DNA from: Lentisphaerota bacterium
GTDB lineage: Bacteria > Verrucomicrobiota > Kiritimatiellia > JAAZAB01
DNA length: 54,216 nt
Reading direction: 5' to 3'
Assembly: GCA_016182435.1 (NCBI GenBank)
Contig: JACPGN010000210.1
Span: 1-54,216, forward strand
Program-made: the position numbers and the translations under genes
Notes under the pieces: model-generated
Databases searched by the model: none
What the model was told of the DNA's origin: nothing
The model's input: only the letters and a program-made list of their open reading frames with translations
Shown here: positions 33,547-42,600 of the stretch, piece after piece
Numbering within the stretch: position 1 is the stretch's first letter
Layout of the letters: each line of letters opens with the position of its first letter

Positions 33547-35622
33547 ATGACGCGCCGTGCCATTCTATTGGGTCTGCTGGGCGCCGCCGCCGTCTGCGGC
33601 CTGACCTACTTTAATGACGCGGTTATGCACGCCACGTTCTTCATCGGCAACAACCTGCCCATCTCGGTGTATGGCGCCCTCATCCTGTTCGTGATCCTGT
33701 TTAACCCCCTGATGTTTCGGTTCTGGAAGCGCCTGGCGCTCTCGACCGCCGAAATTGCCGTGGCCTTAGCGCTGACGCTTTCGGCCTGTTGCATTCCGGG
33801 CTCCGGTCTGCTGCGCACCTTGACGCCCACGCTGATCATGCCGTTTCATTACCAGCGCCTCACGCCCGCCTGGCAGGAGCACAAGGCGCTGGAAGCAGTG
33901 CCGTCCTACATGCTCGCCAATGTCACTAAGGACAACGAGAGCGACGTGTTAAACGGGTTTATCCAGGGATTAGGCGCCGCCCAGGGGCACATTGCCTTTT
34001 CCCGGGTTCCGTGGGCGGCCTGGGTCAGACCCTTGGCCTTCTGGTTGCCGCTGGTCCTGATCCTGTGGATTGCGCTGCTGGGCCTGGCGCTCGTGGTTCA
34101 CCGGCAATGGTCGGATCATGAACAGCTCCCATATCCCATTGCCGCGTTCACCCACAGTCTGCTGACGGGCTTTCGCCGGGAGAGCGCGGAACTCGCGCAT
34201 AGCCGGATTTTCTGGATCGGCCTGGCCGCCACGTGCGGCCTGCACCTGAACAACTATGCCTGCGCCTGGTTCCCGCAGTTGATTCCTTTGACCTTGTCAT
34301 TTAATTTTTCCGGGCTGCTCCCGCTGTTCCCGACGCTCATGAAAACTAATACTTTCGGCTATTTCCAGCCCACCATCTACTTAACCGTGGTTGCGTTCGC
34401 TTATTTCCTGGCTTCCGATGTTTCCCTGGCGCTTGGCTTGGGTCCATTGTTCTGGCTCCTGGTTGCCGGGACGCTCGCGGGCTACGGTATTTCCGTCGCG
34501 GGGAGCAGCCCCAACATTACCGAGTTTGCGCAGTTCGGCGCCTACCTGGCGACAGTGCTGGTGCTGGTTTATACCGGCCGCAATTTCTACGGCGCCGTCT
34601 TACGCCGGGCAGTCGGCCTGAGCGCCTGTGCCCGCCTGCCCAAGCTCGGCCAGGGAGCGCCGGCCAGGGCGGCCGACACCCCGCCGCCGGAATCCGTCTG
34701 GGGCGCGCGGCTGTTCCTGGCCGGCATGGTTATCCTCGGGATTTATCTCAGCGCGTTGGGCAGGCTTGACTGGCAGTTGGCGGTGTTGTTCCTTGGCGGC
34801 ACGGTCCTGACGTTCCTGGTCATGAGCCGCATCATTGCCGAAACCGGATGTTTTTTCATCCAGGCCTACTGGTATCCCCATTCCATTATCATCGGTTTCT
34901 TCGGCATCACCGCTCTCGGAGCGCAATCCATCGCGATCATGGCAATCCTGACTGCCGTCCTCCTGCTCGACCAGCGCGAAGCGTTCATGCCGTTCACCAT
35001 CAACTCGCTGAAACTCCTGGACCTGAGCCGGGTCAGCGCGCTCAAGATCGCGAAAGTGATTGTTGGGGCGTTGCTGATCGGCCTGACCGTGGCGGTTGCC
35101 GCGACGCTCTATTTCCAATACGACCGCGGCGCCAACATGACGGATAATTGGGCGACGAGCTACGTTCCCATGCTGCCCTTCCAGGAACAGGTGCGGGCGG
35201 AACAGCGCCTGGAATCCCAGCAGCGGCTGGCGCAATCGGCCGCCCTTGCCGGCTGGGAACGTTTTGCCTGCCTGAAGCCGGATGGCAAGGCCATGCTCAG
35301 CCTGGCCGTGGCGTTCGCGCTCGCCCTGGCAGTCATTATGGCGCGGCTCCGCTTCAGTCGCTGGCCGATTCACCCGGTGTTTCTGCTGGTCTGGGCCACC
35401 TATCCTGCCAACCATTTCGCCTTCTCGTTTCTGTTAGGCTGGGTCATCAAAGCGCTGGTCACCAGGTATGGCGGCAGTTCCGTCTACCGGGCGCTGAAGC
35501 CGCTCATGGTCGGGCTAATTGCCGGCGAGATGCTGGGAGGCGGCATTCCCATGCTCATCGGATTTGTCTACTATCTCTTGACGGGTCTGCCGCCGAAAAC
35601 TTTTTCCATCATGCCGGGATAG
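33547..35622 (+). CDS. OPT-superfamily-like multispan membrane protein (DUF6785/DUF6784 type)
   Basis: A 691-residue membrane protein with about 15 predicted spans, the first being residues 4-25 (AILLGLLGAAAVCGLTYF) and the last about 660-685. Early segments and ATSALTLSACCIPGSGLL-like strings are Ala/Leu-rich; the stretch HWSDHEQLPYPIAAF (about 195) with the PYP motif recalls oligopeptide-transporter (OPT) proteins. The C-terminal part (HPVFLLVWATYPANHFAFSF) resembles the family I know as DUF6784, and the front part DUF6785. OPT relatives move peptides or metal chelates. It begins the plus-strand array that includes PqqD-like, FtsX and ABC genes. A repeat adds a loop near residues 360-378 (34624-34675). 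No substrate can be named. Confidence 0.7.
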   Translation: MTRRAILLGLLGAAAVCGLTYFNDAVMHATFFIGNNLPISVYGALILFVILFNPLMFRFWKRLALSTAEIAVALALTLSACCIPGSGLLRTLTPTLIMPFHYQRLTPAWQEHKALEAVPSYMLANVTKDNESDVLNGFIQGLGAAQGHIAFSRVPWAAWVRPLAFWLPLVLILWIALLGLALVVHRQWSDHEQLPYPIAAFTHSLLTGFRRESAELAHSRIFWIGLAATCGLHLNNYACAWFPQLIPLTLSFNFSGLLPLFPTLMKTNTFGYFQPTIYLTVVAFAYFLASDVSLALGLGPLFWLLVAGTLAGYGISVAGSSPNITEFAQFGAYLATVLVLVYTGRNFYGAVLRRAVGLSACARLPKLGQGAPARAADTPPPESVWGARLFLAGMVILGIYLSALGRLDWQLAVLFLGGTVLTFLVMSRIIAETGCFFIQAYWYPHSIIIGFFGITALGAQSIAIMAILTAVLLLDQREAFMPFTINSLKLLDLSRVSALKIAKVIVGALLIGLTVAVAATLYFQYDRGANMTDNWATSYVPMLPFQEQVRAEQRLESQQRLAQSAALAGWERFACLKPDGKAMLSLAVAFALALAVIMARLRFSRWPIHPVFLLVWATYPANHFAFSFLLGWVIKALVTRYGGSSVYRALKPLMVGLIAGEMLGGGIPMLIGFVYYLLTGLPPKTFSIMPG
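34624..34675. repeat. REP family A, in frame in the OPT-like gene (reverse copy)
   Basis: The reverse complement of the block at 560-625: GCCTGCCCAAGCTCGGCCAG, then GGAGCGCCGGCCAGGGCGG. It is read in frame as CARLPKLGQGAPARAADTP, in a loop between two membrane spans. Confidence 0.65.
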
Positions 35623-35645
35623 TAACTCAACCACGAGGAGCTGCC

Positions 35646-35726
35646 ATGAAAAACAAGAATTTTTCCGCCCGAAGCGGACCCGCCGAGGCGGGAACCACGG
35701 ATGGCACGGATAACACTGATTGTTGA
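35646..35726 (+). CDS. Possible 26-residue peptide with a strong ribosome-binding site (uncertain)
   Basis: A short frame opens with ATG at 35646 right after CGAGGAGCTGCC, one of the best ribosome-binding sites in this operon. It encodes 26 residues: MKNKNFSARSG, then a Gly/Thr/Asp-rich tail ending in Cys. The tail is encoded by the dispersed repeat that starts near 35668, so the frame may be a gene start that a repeat cut off. It is mentioned because the PqqD-like gene is close by and PqqD relatives bind short precursor peptides. Evidence for a real peptide is weak. Confidence 0.2.
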   Translation: MKNKNFSARSGPAEAGTTDGTDNTDC

Positions 35727-35787
35727 CGGCCGCTCGGCGGCCGTCAACGGTCTGACCATCCGTGGAATCCGTGTAATCAGTGGTAAA
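35660..35787. repeat. Composite repeat with 11-bp hairpin
   Basis: Outer arms ACCACGGATGGCACGG (left) and ATCCGTGGAATCCGTG (right) with TCAGTGG-type ends are inverted relatives of a widespread ACACGGATT/AATCCGTGT repeat. In the centre, GTTGACGGCCG (35722-35732) pairs perfectly with CGGCCGTCAAC (35738-35748). CCCGCC/GGCGGG at about 35679-35692 is a further small hairpin. It fills most of the gap between the OPT-like gene and the next gene. Confidence 0.7.
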
Positions 35788-35842
35788 TTTTTGCTTTGCA
35801 GGCATAGCCTCACTTTAAGCCGTAAAAACCGCAGGCGTGAAT

Positions 35843-36766
35843 ATGCAAACTTTGGTCTGGCGCTTTTTTTCCATGCAGATTCCCGATGACTGGGAAATGC
35901 TCCTCTATAGCCGCGACCTGCCGGCCGGACGTTGCGCGTTTGCGGACCGCCGCCAGCATCGTCTGGAATTCCATTGGCGGCAGGTGCAGCTTTGTCCGGA
36001 TCTCGAAGGCCAGCTTGAGCGCTACCAGGCGCAATTGACGCGGGGCCAGAGCGACTGCCGGGTTATATCCGAGCGCCAGGGGGCATGGGTTGGCCTGGTT
36101 ACCGAGGGGAAAGCAGGAGCGGCAACATCCCGGTTCAGCCGGTTCTTTCCTGGGGAAAATTGCGTGGTTGAAGCGGTTTTCCTGTGGCCGAAACAGCGCG
36201 AGCACCTTCTTGAACAGCAAGTGTTGAACTCCATCGCCGTAGCGCCGCCGGATGCCGGCGGTTTGCGTCCTTGGCAGGCATTTGGCATGCGCATGCGGGT
36301 GGCCGGCGACTTCGCGCTGCGTGAGTGCGTTGCCCAGCCGGCCAATGCCCGCCTGGTCTTCGCTCCGGCTTGCGACCCGGCGCAGGAAGAGCGGTTCGAG
36401 CGCCTGGGCATGGTCTCCCACTGGCTGAACGGGACCGTCAATGAATGGCTGAGGCGGCGAATTCCGGCAGCCGTGGCTGTCAAGCACTCAGCAATATCCC
36501 AAAGCGCCGGTCATGCCGTTAGCGACGTGGCCGGGATACAGAGCGGACCGCTCCTGTTCCGGCGCGGGCGTCCCTGGCCGAGCTCCCTGGCCGGGCTTGG
36601 GCAGGCGGGCAGGCCCTACCAGGCCCGCGCGTGGATTTGTCCCGCCGATGGGCGCCTGTATTGTCACATGACCACCAGCGCGGCGAAGCGCAGCGAAGCC
36701 GCGGAGCCGCGCCGGCCGGGTTCTATCGCCGGGCAACTGGCCTGCTGTTCAGATTGGCAAGATTAA
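35843..36766 (+). CDS. Unknown protein in the OPT/PqqD/ABC array
   Basis: About 307 residues from the ATG at 35843 (a GTG two codons earlier is possible). I recognise no family. The N-terminal half starts with FSMQIPDDWEMLLYSRDLPA and RLEFHW; a second block around residues 150-180 (AFGMRMRVAGDFALRECVAQ, then ARLVFAP) looks like a diverged repeat of it, so the core may be two copies of a small beta domain. No signal peptide or membrane span is apparent. Two repeat-derived stretches (36561-36625 and near 36678-36720) supply Arg/Ala/Gly-rich loops. It sits 16 bp ahead of the PqqD-like gene, and both may cooperate with the OPT-like protein. Confidence 0.6.
   Translation: MQTLVWRFFSMQIPDDWEMLLYSRDLPAGRCAFADRRQHRLEFHWRQVQLCPDLEGQLERYQAQLTRGQSDCRVISERQGAWVGLVTEGKAGAATSRFSRFFPGENCVVEAVFLWPKQREHLLEQQVLNSIAVAPPDAGGLRPWQAFGMRMRVAGDFALRECVAQPANARLVFAPACDPAQEERFERLGMVSHWLNGTVNEWLRRRIPAAVAVKHSAISQSAGHAVSDVAGIQSGPLLFRRGRPWPSSLAGLGQAGRPYQARAWICPADGRLYCHMTTSAAKRSEAAEPRRPGSIAGQLACCSDWQD
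36561..36625. repeat. REP family A, in frame in the unknown gene
   Basis: GGCGCGGGCGTCCCTGGCCG and AGCTCCCTGGCCGGGCTTGG, followed by CAGGCGGGCAGG, closely match 560-625 and, reversed, 34624-34675. It is translated as RRGRPWPSSLAGLGQAGRP without breaking the frame. Confidence 0.7.
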
Positions 36767-36782
36767 CCGTACCTGTAGATAA

Positions 36783-37208
36783 ATGGTTTCCCATCGTAAT
36801 AATAGCGAGCCAAGTAGCTCGTGGGCCCGTATGCTGATGGCCGTTCCGCGGCAGAACGAGGCTGCCCAAGTTGCCACCTGCGCCGGTGGAGGCGCGCGCA
36901 TCACCATCAGGCGCCGCCGGCCCGGTTGGTTGGCGCCGCCGGTGTCTTGGTTGATCCGCCCGGCGCTGACGGCCACGATCGAGTTAGACGCGCTCGGCGC
37001 CACGCTCTGGCGGGACTGTGACGGCCGCCGCAATGTCGAGATGATCGTCGTTGAGTTCGCCCAGCGGCACGCCTTGACGTTTCATGAAGCGCGGAGCGCC
37101 GTTACCGGGTATCTGAAAGGCCTGGTCCAGCGCGGCGCCCTGGCCGTGGAGTTGGCTATGCCAACGTTACCCGTTCCGGATACCAGTCCCGACGGAATTA
37201 CTTTATGA
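36783..37208 (+). CDS. PqqD-like protein
   Basis: A 141-residue protein whose C-terminal 90 residues match the PqqD fold: TATIELDALGATLWRDCDGR, then VEMIVVEFAQRHALTFHEAR and VTGYLKGLVQRGALAVEL, the usual pattern of IGxxIWxxCDG followed by helices. PqqD-type domains bind leader peptides and pass them to radical SAM or other modifying enzymes. Here no radical SAM gene is visible in the window; the gene overlaps the FtsX-permease gene by four bases (ATGA at 37205), so it is translationally coupled to a transporter. The N-terminal 45 residues are repeat-like and may not be functional; later starts at 36831 and beyond are possible. The call rests on the C-terminal pattern and is fairly good. Confidence 0.75.
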   Translation: MVSHRNNSEPSSSWARMLMAVPRQNEAAQVATCAGGGARITIRRRRPGWLAPPVSWLIRPALTATIELDALGATLWRDCDGRRNVEMIVVEFAQRHALTFHEARSAVTGYLKGLVQRGALAVELAMPTLPVPDTSPDGITL

Positions 37209-38686
37209 AGCCAATTGACATTAAAGATCAGCCGGTCCTGAGCGTTCGGCGAACAGCGGAAATCTGCCTGAATGGCATTAAGTACCGTCTATTCCGTTCG
37301 CTGGTCACCATGACGGTTATTTCCGTGGCCATTGCCTTTATGATGAATATTGTCAGCGAAGTCATCGGGTTGAAAGCGGTTGTCCAGACCGCGGCCGGGC
37401 AAACCGCAGCCAGCTCTCTGGCCGCGCGTTGGACGCAGCGGCTGACCGCAGCCGGAACGCTTGAATCCGTCCTGCGGGAAATCGCGGGCGAGGATCAGAA
37501 TAGTTCCATTCTGGCGGAAGTGCGCCGTTTCTCCGGACTCCCGGAGAGCGAATTCGAGGTGTTTCGCGCGGAGGCCCGGGCGGCGGCGAGCTACTGTTCC
37601 TGGTTTGACCGCTTAGACTACAGCCGGCGACGCGCGCTGATCCGAGATATTTCCGGCGTGGCGGTTTTTGATTTCCTGCAGGAAGTCGGAGCGCTGGCGC
37701 AATTTACCGCCGCCTTGAAAAAAAACCGGTCGGTCCGTTTGCCCACGTCCCCGGAGGAGTTTCAGCATTTTCTGCACCGGTGGCCGGCGCTAAAGGCGCG
37801 CGCCCAGCGCCTGATCAGCGCGCACGAAGAGGCGATCGAGAGCGTCGCGCGTCTGTCGAAAGGCCAGGTTATCGCCGAGCAACTCTCTCAGGCCGATGCC
37901 GCCTGGGGCGAGCAGGTGCGCGCGGCGGGTTTTTTGGCTTTCGACGCTGCGGTGCGGCGCCAAGTAACCGCTCAAGCGCTCCAGCAGAAACAATTGGCCG
38001 TCATCGAGCAGAGCATCCAGCAACCTGCCGCGCGCCAGGTTATTGCCGCTTATCTGGATGTTCTGCCCGGCGAGATCAATTCGCTGACATTCTGGCGCTC
38101 GCTGCAGAGTCGTTCCGCCGCGGAATGGTATCACCGCCGGATGGCGGCGGCCGGAGCGCCGCTCATGGAGCTGACCCCGGGGCGTCTGGTTGAGCTGGCC
38201 AACACGCGCCTGGCCCAGGCCGCCCTGGAGAACATTCTGCGCCGGACGGAAGAAGCGTCGGCAGAGTTGGGGTTCATGGGCATCGGCGCGCGCCTGTCAT
38301 GGCTCCTGTTGGTGGCGCTTACCTTGTGCAGCGTGGGCATCTGCAACGCCATGCTGATGGCCGTTACCGAGCGGTTCCGCGAAATCGCCACGCTCAAGTG
38401 CCTGGGCGCCCTGGACGGGTTCATCATGCTCTTGTTTCTCATGGAAGCCATGGCGTTGGGCCTTGTGGGCGGCTTGATTGGCGGCTTGCTGGGAAGTGTC
38501 ATCGGTTTCGGCCGGCTCCTGGCAAGCCTGGGCGGCATTGTGTGGCTGGCGTTCCCGGCCGGCGCCTGGTTAGCGTCGCTGGGTCTGGCGGTGGTCGCTG
38601 GCATGGTGCTCTCCGGTATTGCGGGTGTTTATCCATCTTACCTGGCGGCGCGGCTGGCGCCTATGGAAGCCATGCGGATTGAGTGA
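37205..38686 (+). CDS. FtsX/MacB-type ABC permease
   Basis: A 493-residue inner-membrane protein with the MacB/LolC layout. One span lies near residues 33-55 (LVTMTVISVAIAFMMNIVSE), then a long extracytoplasmic region (about 60-355) rich in Arg, Gln and Glu with helical character, then three spans (about 363-480). The C-terminal permease signature reads MAVTERFREIATLKCLGAL and ends YPSYLAARLAPMEAMRIE. Such permeases couple to LolD-like ATPases to drive extraction or mechanotransmission in the periplasm. The start overlaps the PqqD-like stop by four bases. It probably pairs with the ATPase at 38814. The big helical extracytoplasmic part is unlike MacB's standard domain, so the substrate is open. 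Confidence 0.85.
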   Translation: MKPIDIKDQPVLSVRRTAEICLNGIKYRLFRSLVTMTVISVAIAFMMNIVSEVIGLKAVVQTAAGQTAASSLAARWTQRLTAAGTLESVLREIAGEDQNSSILAEVRRFSGLPESEFEVFRAEARAAASYCSWFDRLDYSRRRALIRDISGVAVFDFLQEVGALAQFTAALKKNRSVRLPTSPEEFQHFLHRWPALKARAQRLISAHEEAIESVARLSKGQVIAEQLSQADAAWGEQVRAAGFLAFDAAVRRQVTAQALQQKQLAVIEQSIQQPAARQVIAAYLDVLPGEINSLTFWRSLQSRSAAEWYHRRMAAAGAPLMELTPGRLVELANTRLAQAALENILRRTEEASAELGFMGIGARLSWLLLVALTLCSVGICNAMLMAVTERFREIATLKCLGALDGFIMLLFLMEAMALGLVGGLIGGLLGSVIGFGRLLASLGGIVWLAFPAGAWLASLGLAVVAGMVLSGIAGVYPSYLAARLAPMEAMRIE

Positions 38687-38730
38687 GAATAACGTGAAAA
38701 TGGTAACCTGTCAGCCATCTGGGGGCGTCG

Positions 38731-38797
38731 ATCCCAATGGCCTCAGCAAGCTGAGGCCCTACGTAGGGCGCGACCTTGCGTCGCGCTATTTCTCCCC
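38731..38797. repeat. Dispersed hairpin element, copy 1 (between permease and ATPase)
   Basis: It contains CCTCAG/CTGAGG (38741-38756), then the perfect palindrome CCCTACGTAGGG (38757-38768). The 45-nt stretch 38731-38775 is identical to the reverse complement of 47583-47627. The remaining GCGTCGCGCTATTTCTCCCC also matches the flank of the other copy with two changes, although the other copy has about 43 extra bases between. Confidence 0.9.
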
Positions 38798-38813
38798 TTG
38801 AGATTACGTGCAA

Positions 38814-39614
38814 ATGAACGCGCCGGAAACAAACAGTGGGAATCTTACGCAGTCGGGAGAGGTCCCGGCGGCATCCGCACCTCGCCGCGTGATCATCCGG
38901 ACCCTCAACCTCCGCAAAGCCTACCTGAAAAACAATGTCGTCACCGAGGCGCTGCGCGGCGTGCAATCCGAGATTTACGCCGGCGAGCTGATTGCCATCA
39001 TGGGCCCGTCCGGCTCCGGCAAAACCACGTTCTTTAATATGATTGGCGCGCTGGATAGCCCGACCAGCGGCCGCGTCTTCATTGATGAAGTGGATGTCGC
39101 CCAACTGACCGCCATCGAACTGGCCTTCCTACGCTGCCGCAAAATCGGCTACATCTTCCAGCAGTTCAACCTGATCCAGTACATGACGGCCCTGGAAAAC
39201 GTGACGACGCCCATGATGTTTGCCGGAGTGGCGCCCGATGAGGCGCGCGCGCGGGGCATGGGGCTGCTGGATCTGACCGGCCTGAAGGAGCGCTGGTTCC
39301 ACCGCCCAATCGAGATGTCCGGCGGTCAGCAGCAGCGCGTGGCGATCGCCCGGGCCATGTCCAATCTGCCGACGATCCTGCTGTGCGACGAGCCGACCGG
39401 CAACCTGGACCTGAAAACCGGACGGGAAATTCTGGACATCCTGGTCAGGCTGAACCAGGAGCGCAAGGTCACGATCATCTGCGCCACCCATGACGCCCGG
39501 ATGTTGAGTTTATGCGACCGGCTAATGTGGATCCGCGACGGGCAGATTGAGCGGGTGGCGCGCCGCAACGAAGTTCATATTGAAATTGGCTCGATCAACA
39601 ACGAAACGGATTAA
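38814..39614 (+). CDS. ABC transporter ATPase (LolD/MacB type)
   Basis: About 266 residues, cytoplasmic. Motifs in order: Walker A GPSGSGKTT, Q-loop YIFQQFNLI, signature MSGGQQQRVAIARAM, Walker B ILLCDEPTGNLD, and switch-His ICATHD. The segment MIGALDSPTSGRVFIDEVDV is typical of the MacB/LolD family. It follows the permease gene at 37205-38686 across a repeat of about 130 bp, and the next gene begins five bases after its stop, so it is probably the ATPase of that permease or of the giant permease fusion. A GTG two codons earlier (38808) is an alternative start. Confidence 0.95.
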   Translation: MNAPETNSGNLTQSGEVPAASAPRRVIIRTLNLRKAYLKNNVVTEALRGVQSEIYAGELIAIMGPSGSGKTTFFNMIGALDSPTSGRVFIDEVDVAQLTAIELAFLRCRKIGYIFQQFNLIQYMTALENVTTPMMFAGVAPDEARARGMGLLDLTGLKERWFHRPIEMSGGQQQRVAIARAMSNLPTILLCDEPTGNLDLKTGREILDILVRLNQERKVTIICATHDARMLSLCDRLMWIRDGQIERVARRNEVHIEIGSINNETD

Positions 39615-39618
39615 GGGC

Positions 39619-42600
39619 ATGCCAAATATTTTTTCATTATTGAGGCGCTTGCAAAACTCGTGTCCGGAACGGTCGGGGTGGAACCCGACCCTCCATAACG
39701 AGGAAAAACAGGCCGTTGTTGATCTGTGGAGGGCGGACTTCCACGTCCGCCGGGGAGTTTTGCAAGCGGCTGTGTTAACCGGGAAGGCGCTCTGGTGCAG
39801 GGCGGTTCTGGTCCTGGCCGCCGGCTGTCTGTGCTCTACTGTCGGGGCGACGGAGCAATTCATGGCCGATTGCAAAGCCCTGACTAAGGCCGAGCACCGC
39901 CTGATGGGTAGCCCTGAATCCGTGGACGCGGCGAAATACCTGGAACAGCGTTTGCGATCACTGGGTCTGGAACAGGTCATAATCCAGAATTTTCCGGCCG
40001 GGCGGCTGGTGGTCAAGCAGTGTGAAATCATTCTGGAAACACCGGAAGGCCCTCGAAGAATGCCCCTACAGCCCATGCGGCCGAACGGCATAATCCCGCC
40101 GGTTACGCTTGAGCAGGGCCTGCGCGGCGAGCTCCTGGACGCCGGGCGCGGCGAACTTTCCGACTACGGCAACCGTTCGGCGCTCGATAAGATCGTGATC
40201 CTGGATTATAATTCCGACGACGGCTGGCTGCGCGCGTTCCGCATGGGCGCCGCCGCGGTAATCTTCGTCAGCAACGCCCCGGCGCAGTCCTGGCATTTGC
40301 ATTACCTGGAAGCGCCGGCCAATTTCCCACGCTTTTATTACGCGGGCGACCGGCGCGACCTCCCCGAGGGCGGTTCCGTCCTCTTGCACAGCGCCGTCGC
40401 CTGGGAAGCAGCCGATGGCCACAACGTTATCGCCTTTCTGCCCGGCACGGATCCGGTGTTTGCCTTGGGCATGAAGGAAGCCGTGGTGTTGGCCGCGCCG
40501 CTGGACTCGTTTGGGGAAGCGCCCGGTTTGTCGCCCGGCGCCCGGGGCGCCGCGAACTGCGCCGCGGCGCTGGCGATCGCCGAAACACTCGTGAAACAGC
40601 CGCCGCGCAGGGACATAGTCTTGGCGTTTTTCGATGGTCAGGCCTTCGGGCACGCGGGAGTATCCGCGTTTTACCGCGCTCTTGAGAAACCCACTGAGGT
40701 GGAAACTGAAGTCAGGTTCCTCCAATTGCTGGAAGAGTGTTTGCAGGCAGACGAACTCAATTCTTCGAATCCGGCGGCGACCGATGAAATAATCCGGCGG
40801 CTCAAAACCAAAGCCGCGGAACACGTCAATGCAATCGGCCTGGCCATCGAGGATCTTCGCAAAGCCAGGGAGGCCTTGGCGCCGCGGCGCGGACTGGCCG
40901 TCAGGGCACCCTCCGTTCAACCGGCCTGGCGGGAGCAGCTTCAGCAATACCAGGAGCAAAAGAACAATTGGAACAACCTTCGGCGCGCCTTGGGACGCCG
41001 GGACTTAGGACTGGCGCGGAGGCCGCCGCTGGCCGGGTTAATGGCGACTGCGCTGGCCGAGGCGCGGGCTGATGTGTCCAGCCGCCAGCAGGAGCTTGCC
41101 CGGCGCAGCGCGGCCTCAAGGGCCGAGGCCTGGCTGAATGAGCGTCTGGGTAAGTCCTGGATCGGTCTGCACGCCGCGCTGCTGCTGGGCGACGACCGGA
41201 ACCGCTGGGGACTGGTCATTGGCGGAGATTCGGCGTGGCACGCCTATGGAGATCAGAGCGGGTTATACGGCCGGCTGCAGAACGTATTCCTGGCGGCGGC
41301 CGGGAAGTTAGCGGGTAATGGCGCGCCGCTTTCGCATTTTGAGTGTTCCACCGTTGACCGGACCATCGAACCACGCCTTTTCTGGACGGCGCCCCTCGCG
41401 CACAGCGGGGAAATCGCCGGCCGCCTTGGAATCTATAATGTGGCTTTCGCTACGGGCCAGGACCCACTCATCCGGGAAGGGACTCCTGAGGATACGTTCG
41501 AGCGCCTACAGCCGGAGGCCATTGAAACCCAGGCCCGGGAGATCGGAACGCTCCTGGCCGAGGCGGCTTCTGGCGAAGGATTAACCATTCGCCGTTCCAT
41601 TGTGCCGAACGCCGGGTATTTCCTTCCCGGGATGGATGCCAACGGCAAGATCCAGGGTCCGGTTGTGATGGACACGCTCCAGAACAATGTGATGGCCGGC
41701 GCGCCGGCGCCACATAGCGTAATTCAGCTTCGCCCGTGGGGGGGAGCGCTATTCCAGTTCGTGCGTATTCCCGGATTCAACAATTATCAGATCGCCATGG
41801 CGGACGCCAATGGCAGTTACGGGTTCGGTCCGGTCCTGTATGATCCCGGCCAGACGGTTCTGCAGGGCTTTGCCGCGAAATTCAACAGCCGCGGGAATGC
41901 GCTCGCGGTATCCACCTTGGAGTCGGCCGCGTGGGTCCAGACCAGATTAAATCTGATTTCCTGCGCCCCGGAGGTGTTCGATAACGAGCGCCGCGTTCTG
42001 TCGCCGCGCTATGGCGCCGCCGTCCTGGCGCCTTTCTCCGAAAGTCGTCAGCCGGTGAAAGTCATGCGGGCTTTAGGCAGCGCTCCCTTGAACGCCGCCC
42101 GTTCCTTCAGCGCCACCCAGGAAGGCATTGTGTTCTGGTATGCTGACAAATGGGTGGAGGCCATTAACCTCTTCGGTCTCGAAAAGCTGGTGAGCCTCGC
42201 CGGCCCAGCCCGCAGTCGCTACGCGCCAGCCCGCAATGCTACGCATAGCGTTGCAGGCGGGTCAGCGTTGCGCGCCGGCGGCGCGGACGAGCACGCCCGC
42301 GCGCGGTCAAAGACAGCGGACGCGGCGCAGGGGCAAGGGCTCAGCCTGTTAAGTCCCTGGCGTTTTCCCGCCTCCGCGCTGCGTTCGGCGGCTGACCTCT
42401 GGCGCCTCAACGAAACGCGCCTGGCCAATCTGCGCGCCCGGGGCGTAATGAACAGTTCCCTGGAGGAACTGCACGGCCGGGCCGAAGACTTGTGCCTCGC
42501 CTCCGGCAAGGCGCTGACGACCATGCGCCGGGAAGCGCTGGCGCTTTCGGCGTTTTTTATGGAGGGAGCGGTCTACCTTGACCTGCGGAACATGTTGAAT

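Noticed and set aside
35722..35748. Rho-independent terminator after the OPT-like gene
   Set aside because: The 11-bp stem is strong, but no T-run follows and it is embedded in a larger dispersed inverted repeat.
39646..39768. A full insertion sequence
   Set aside because: The element is 123 bp and has no transposase frame, so only a non-autonomous element is plausible.
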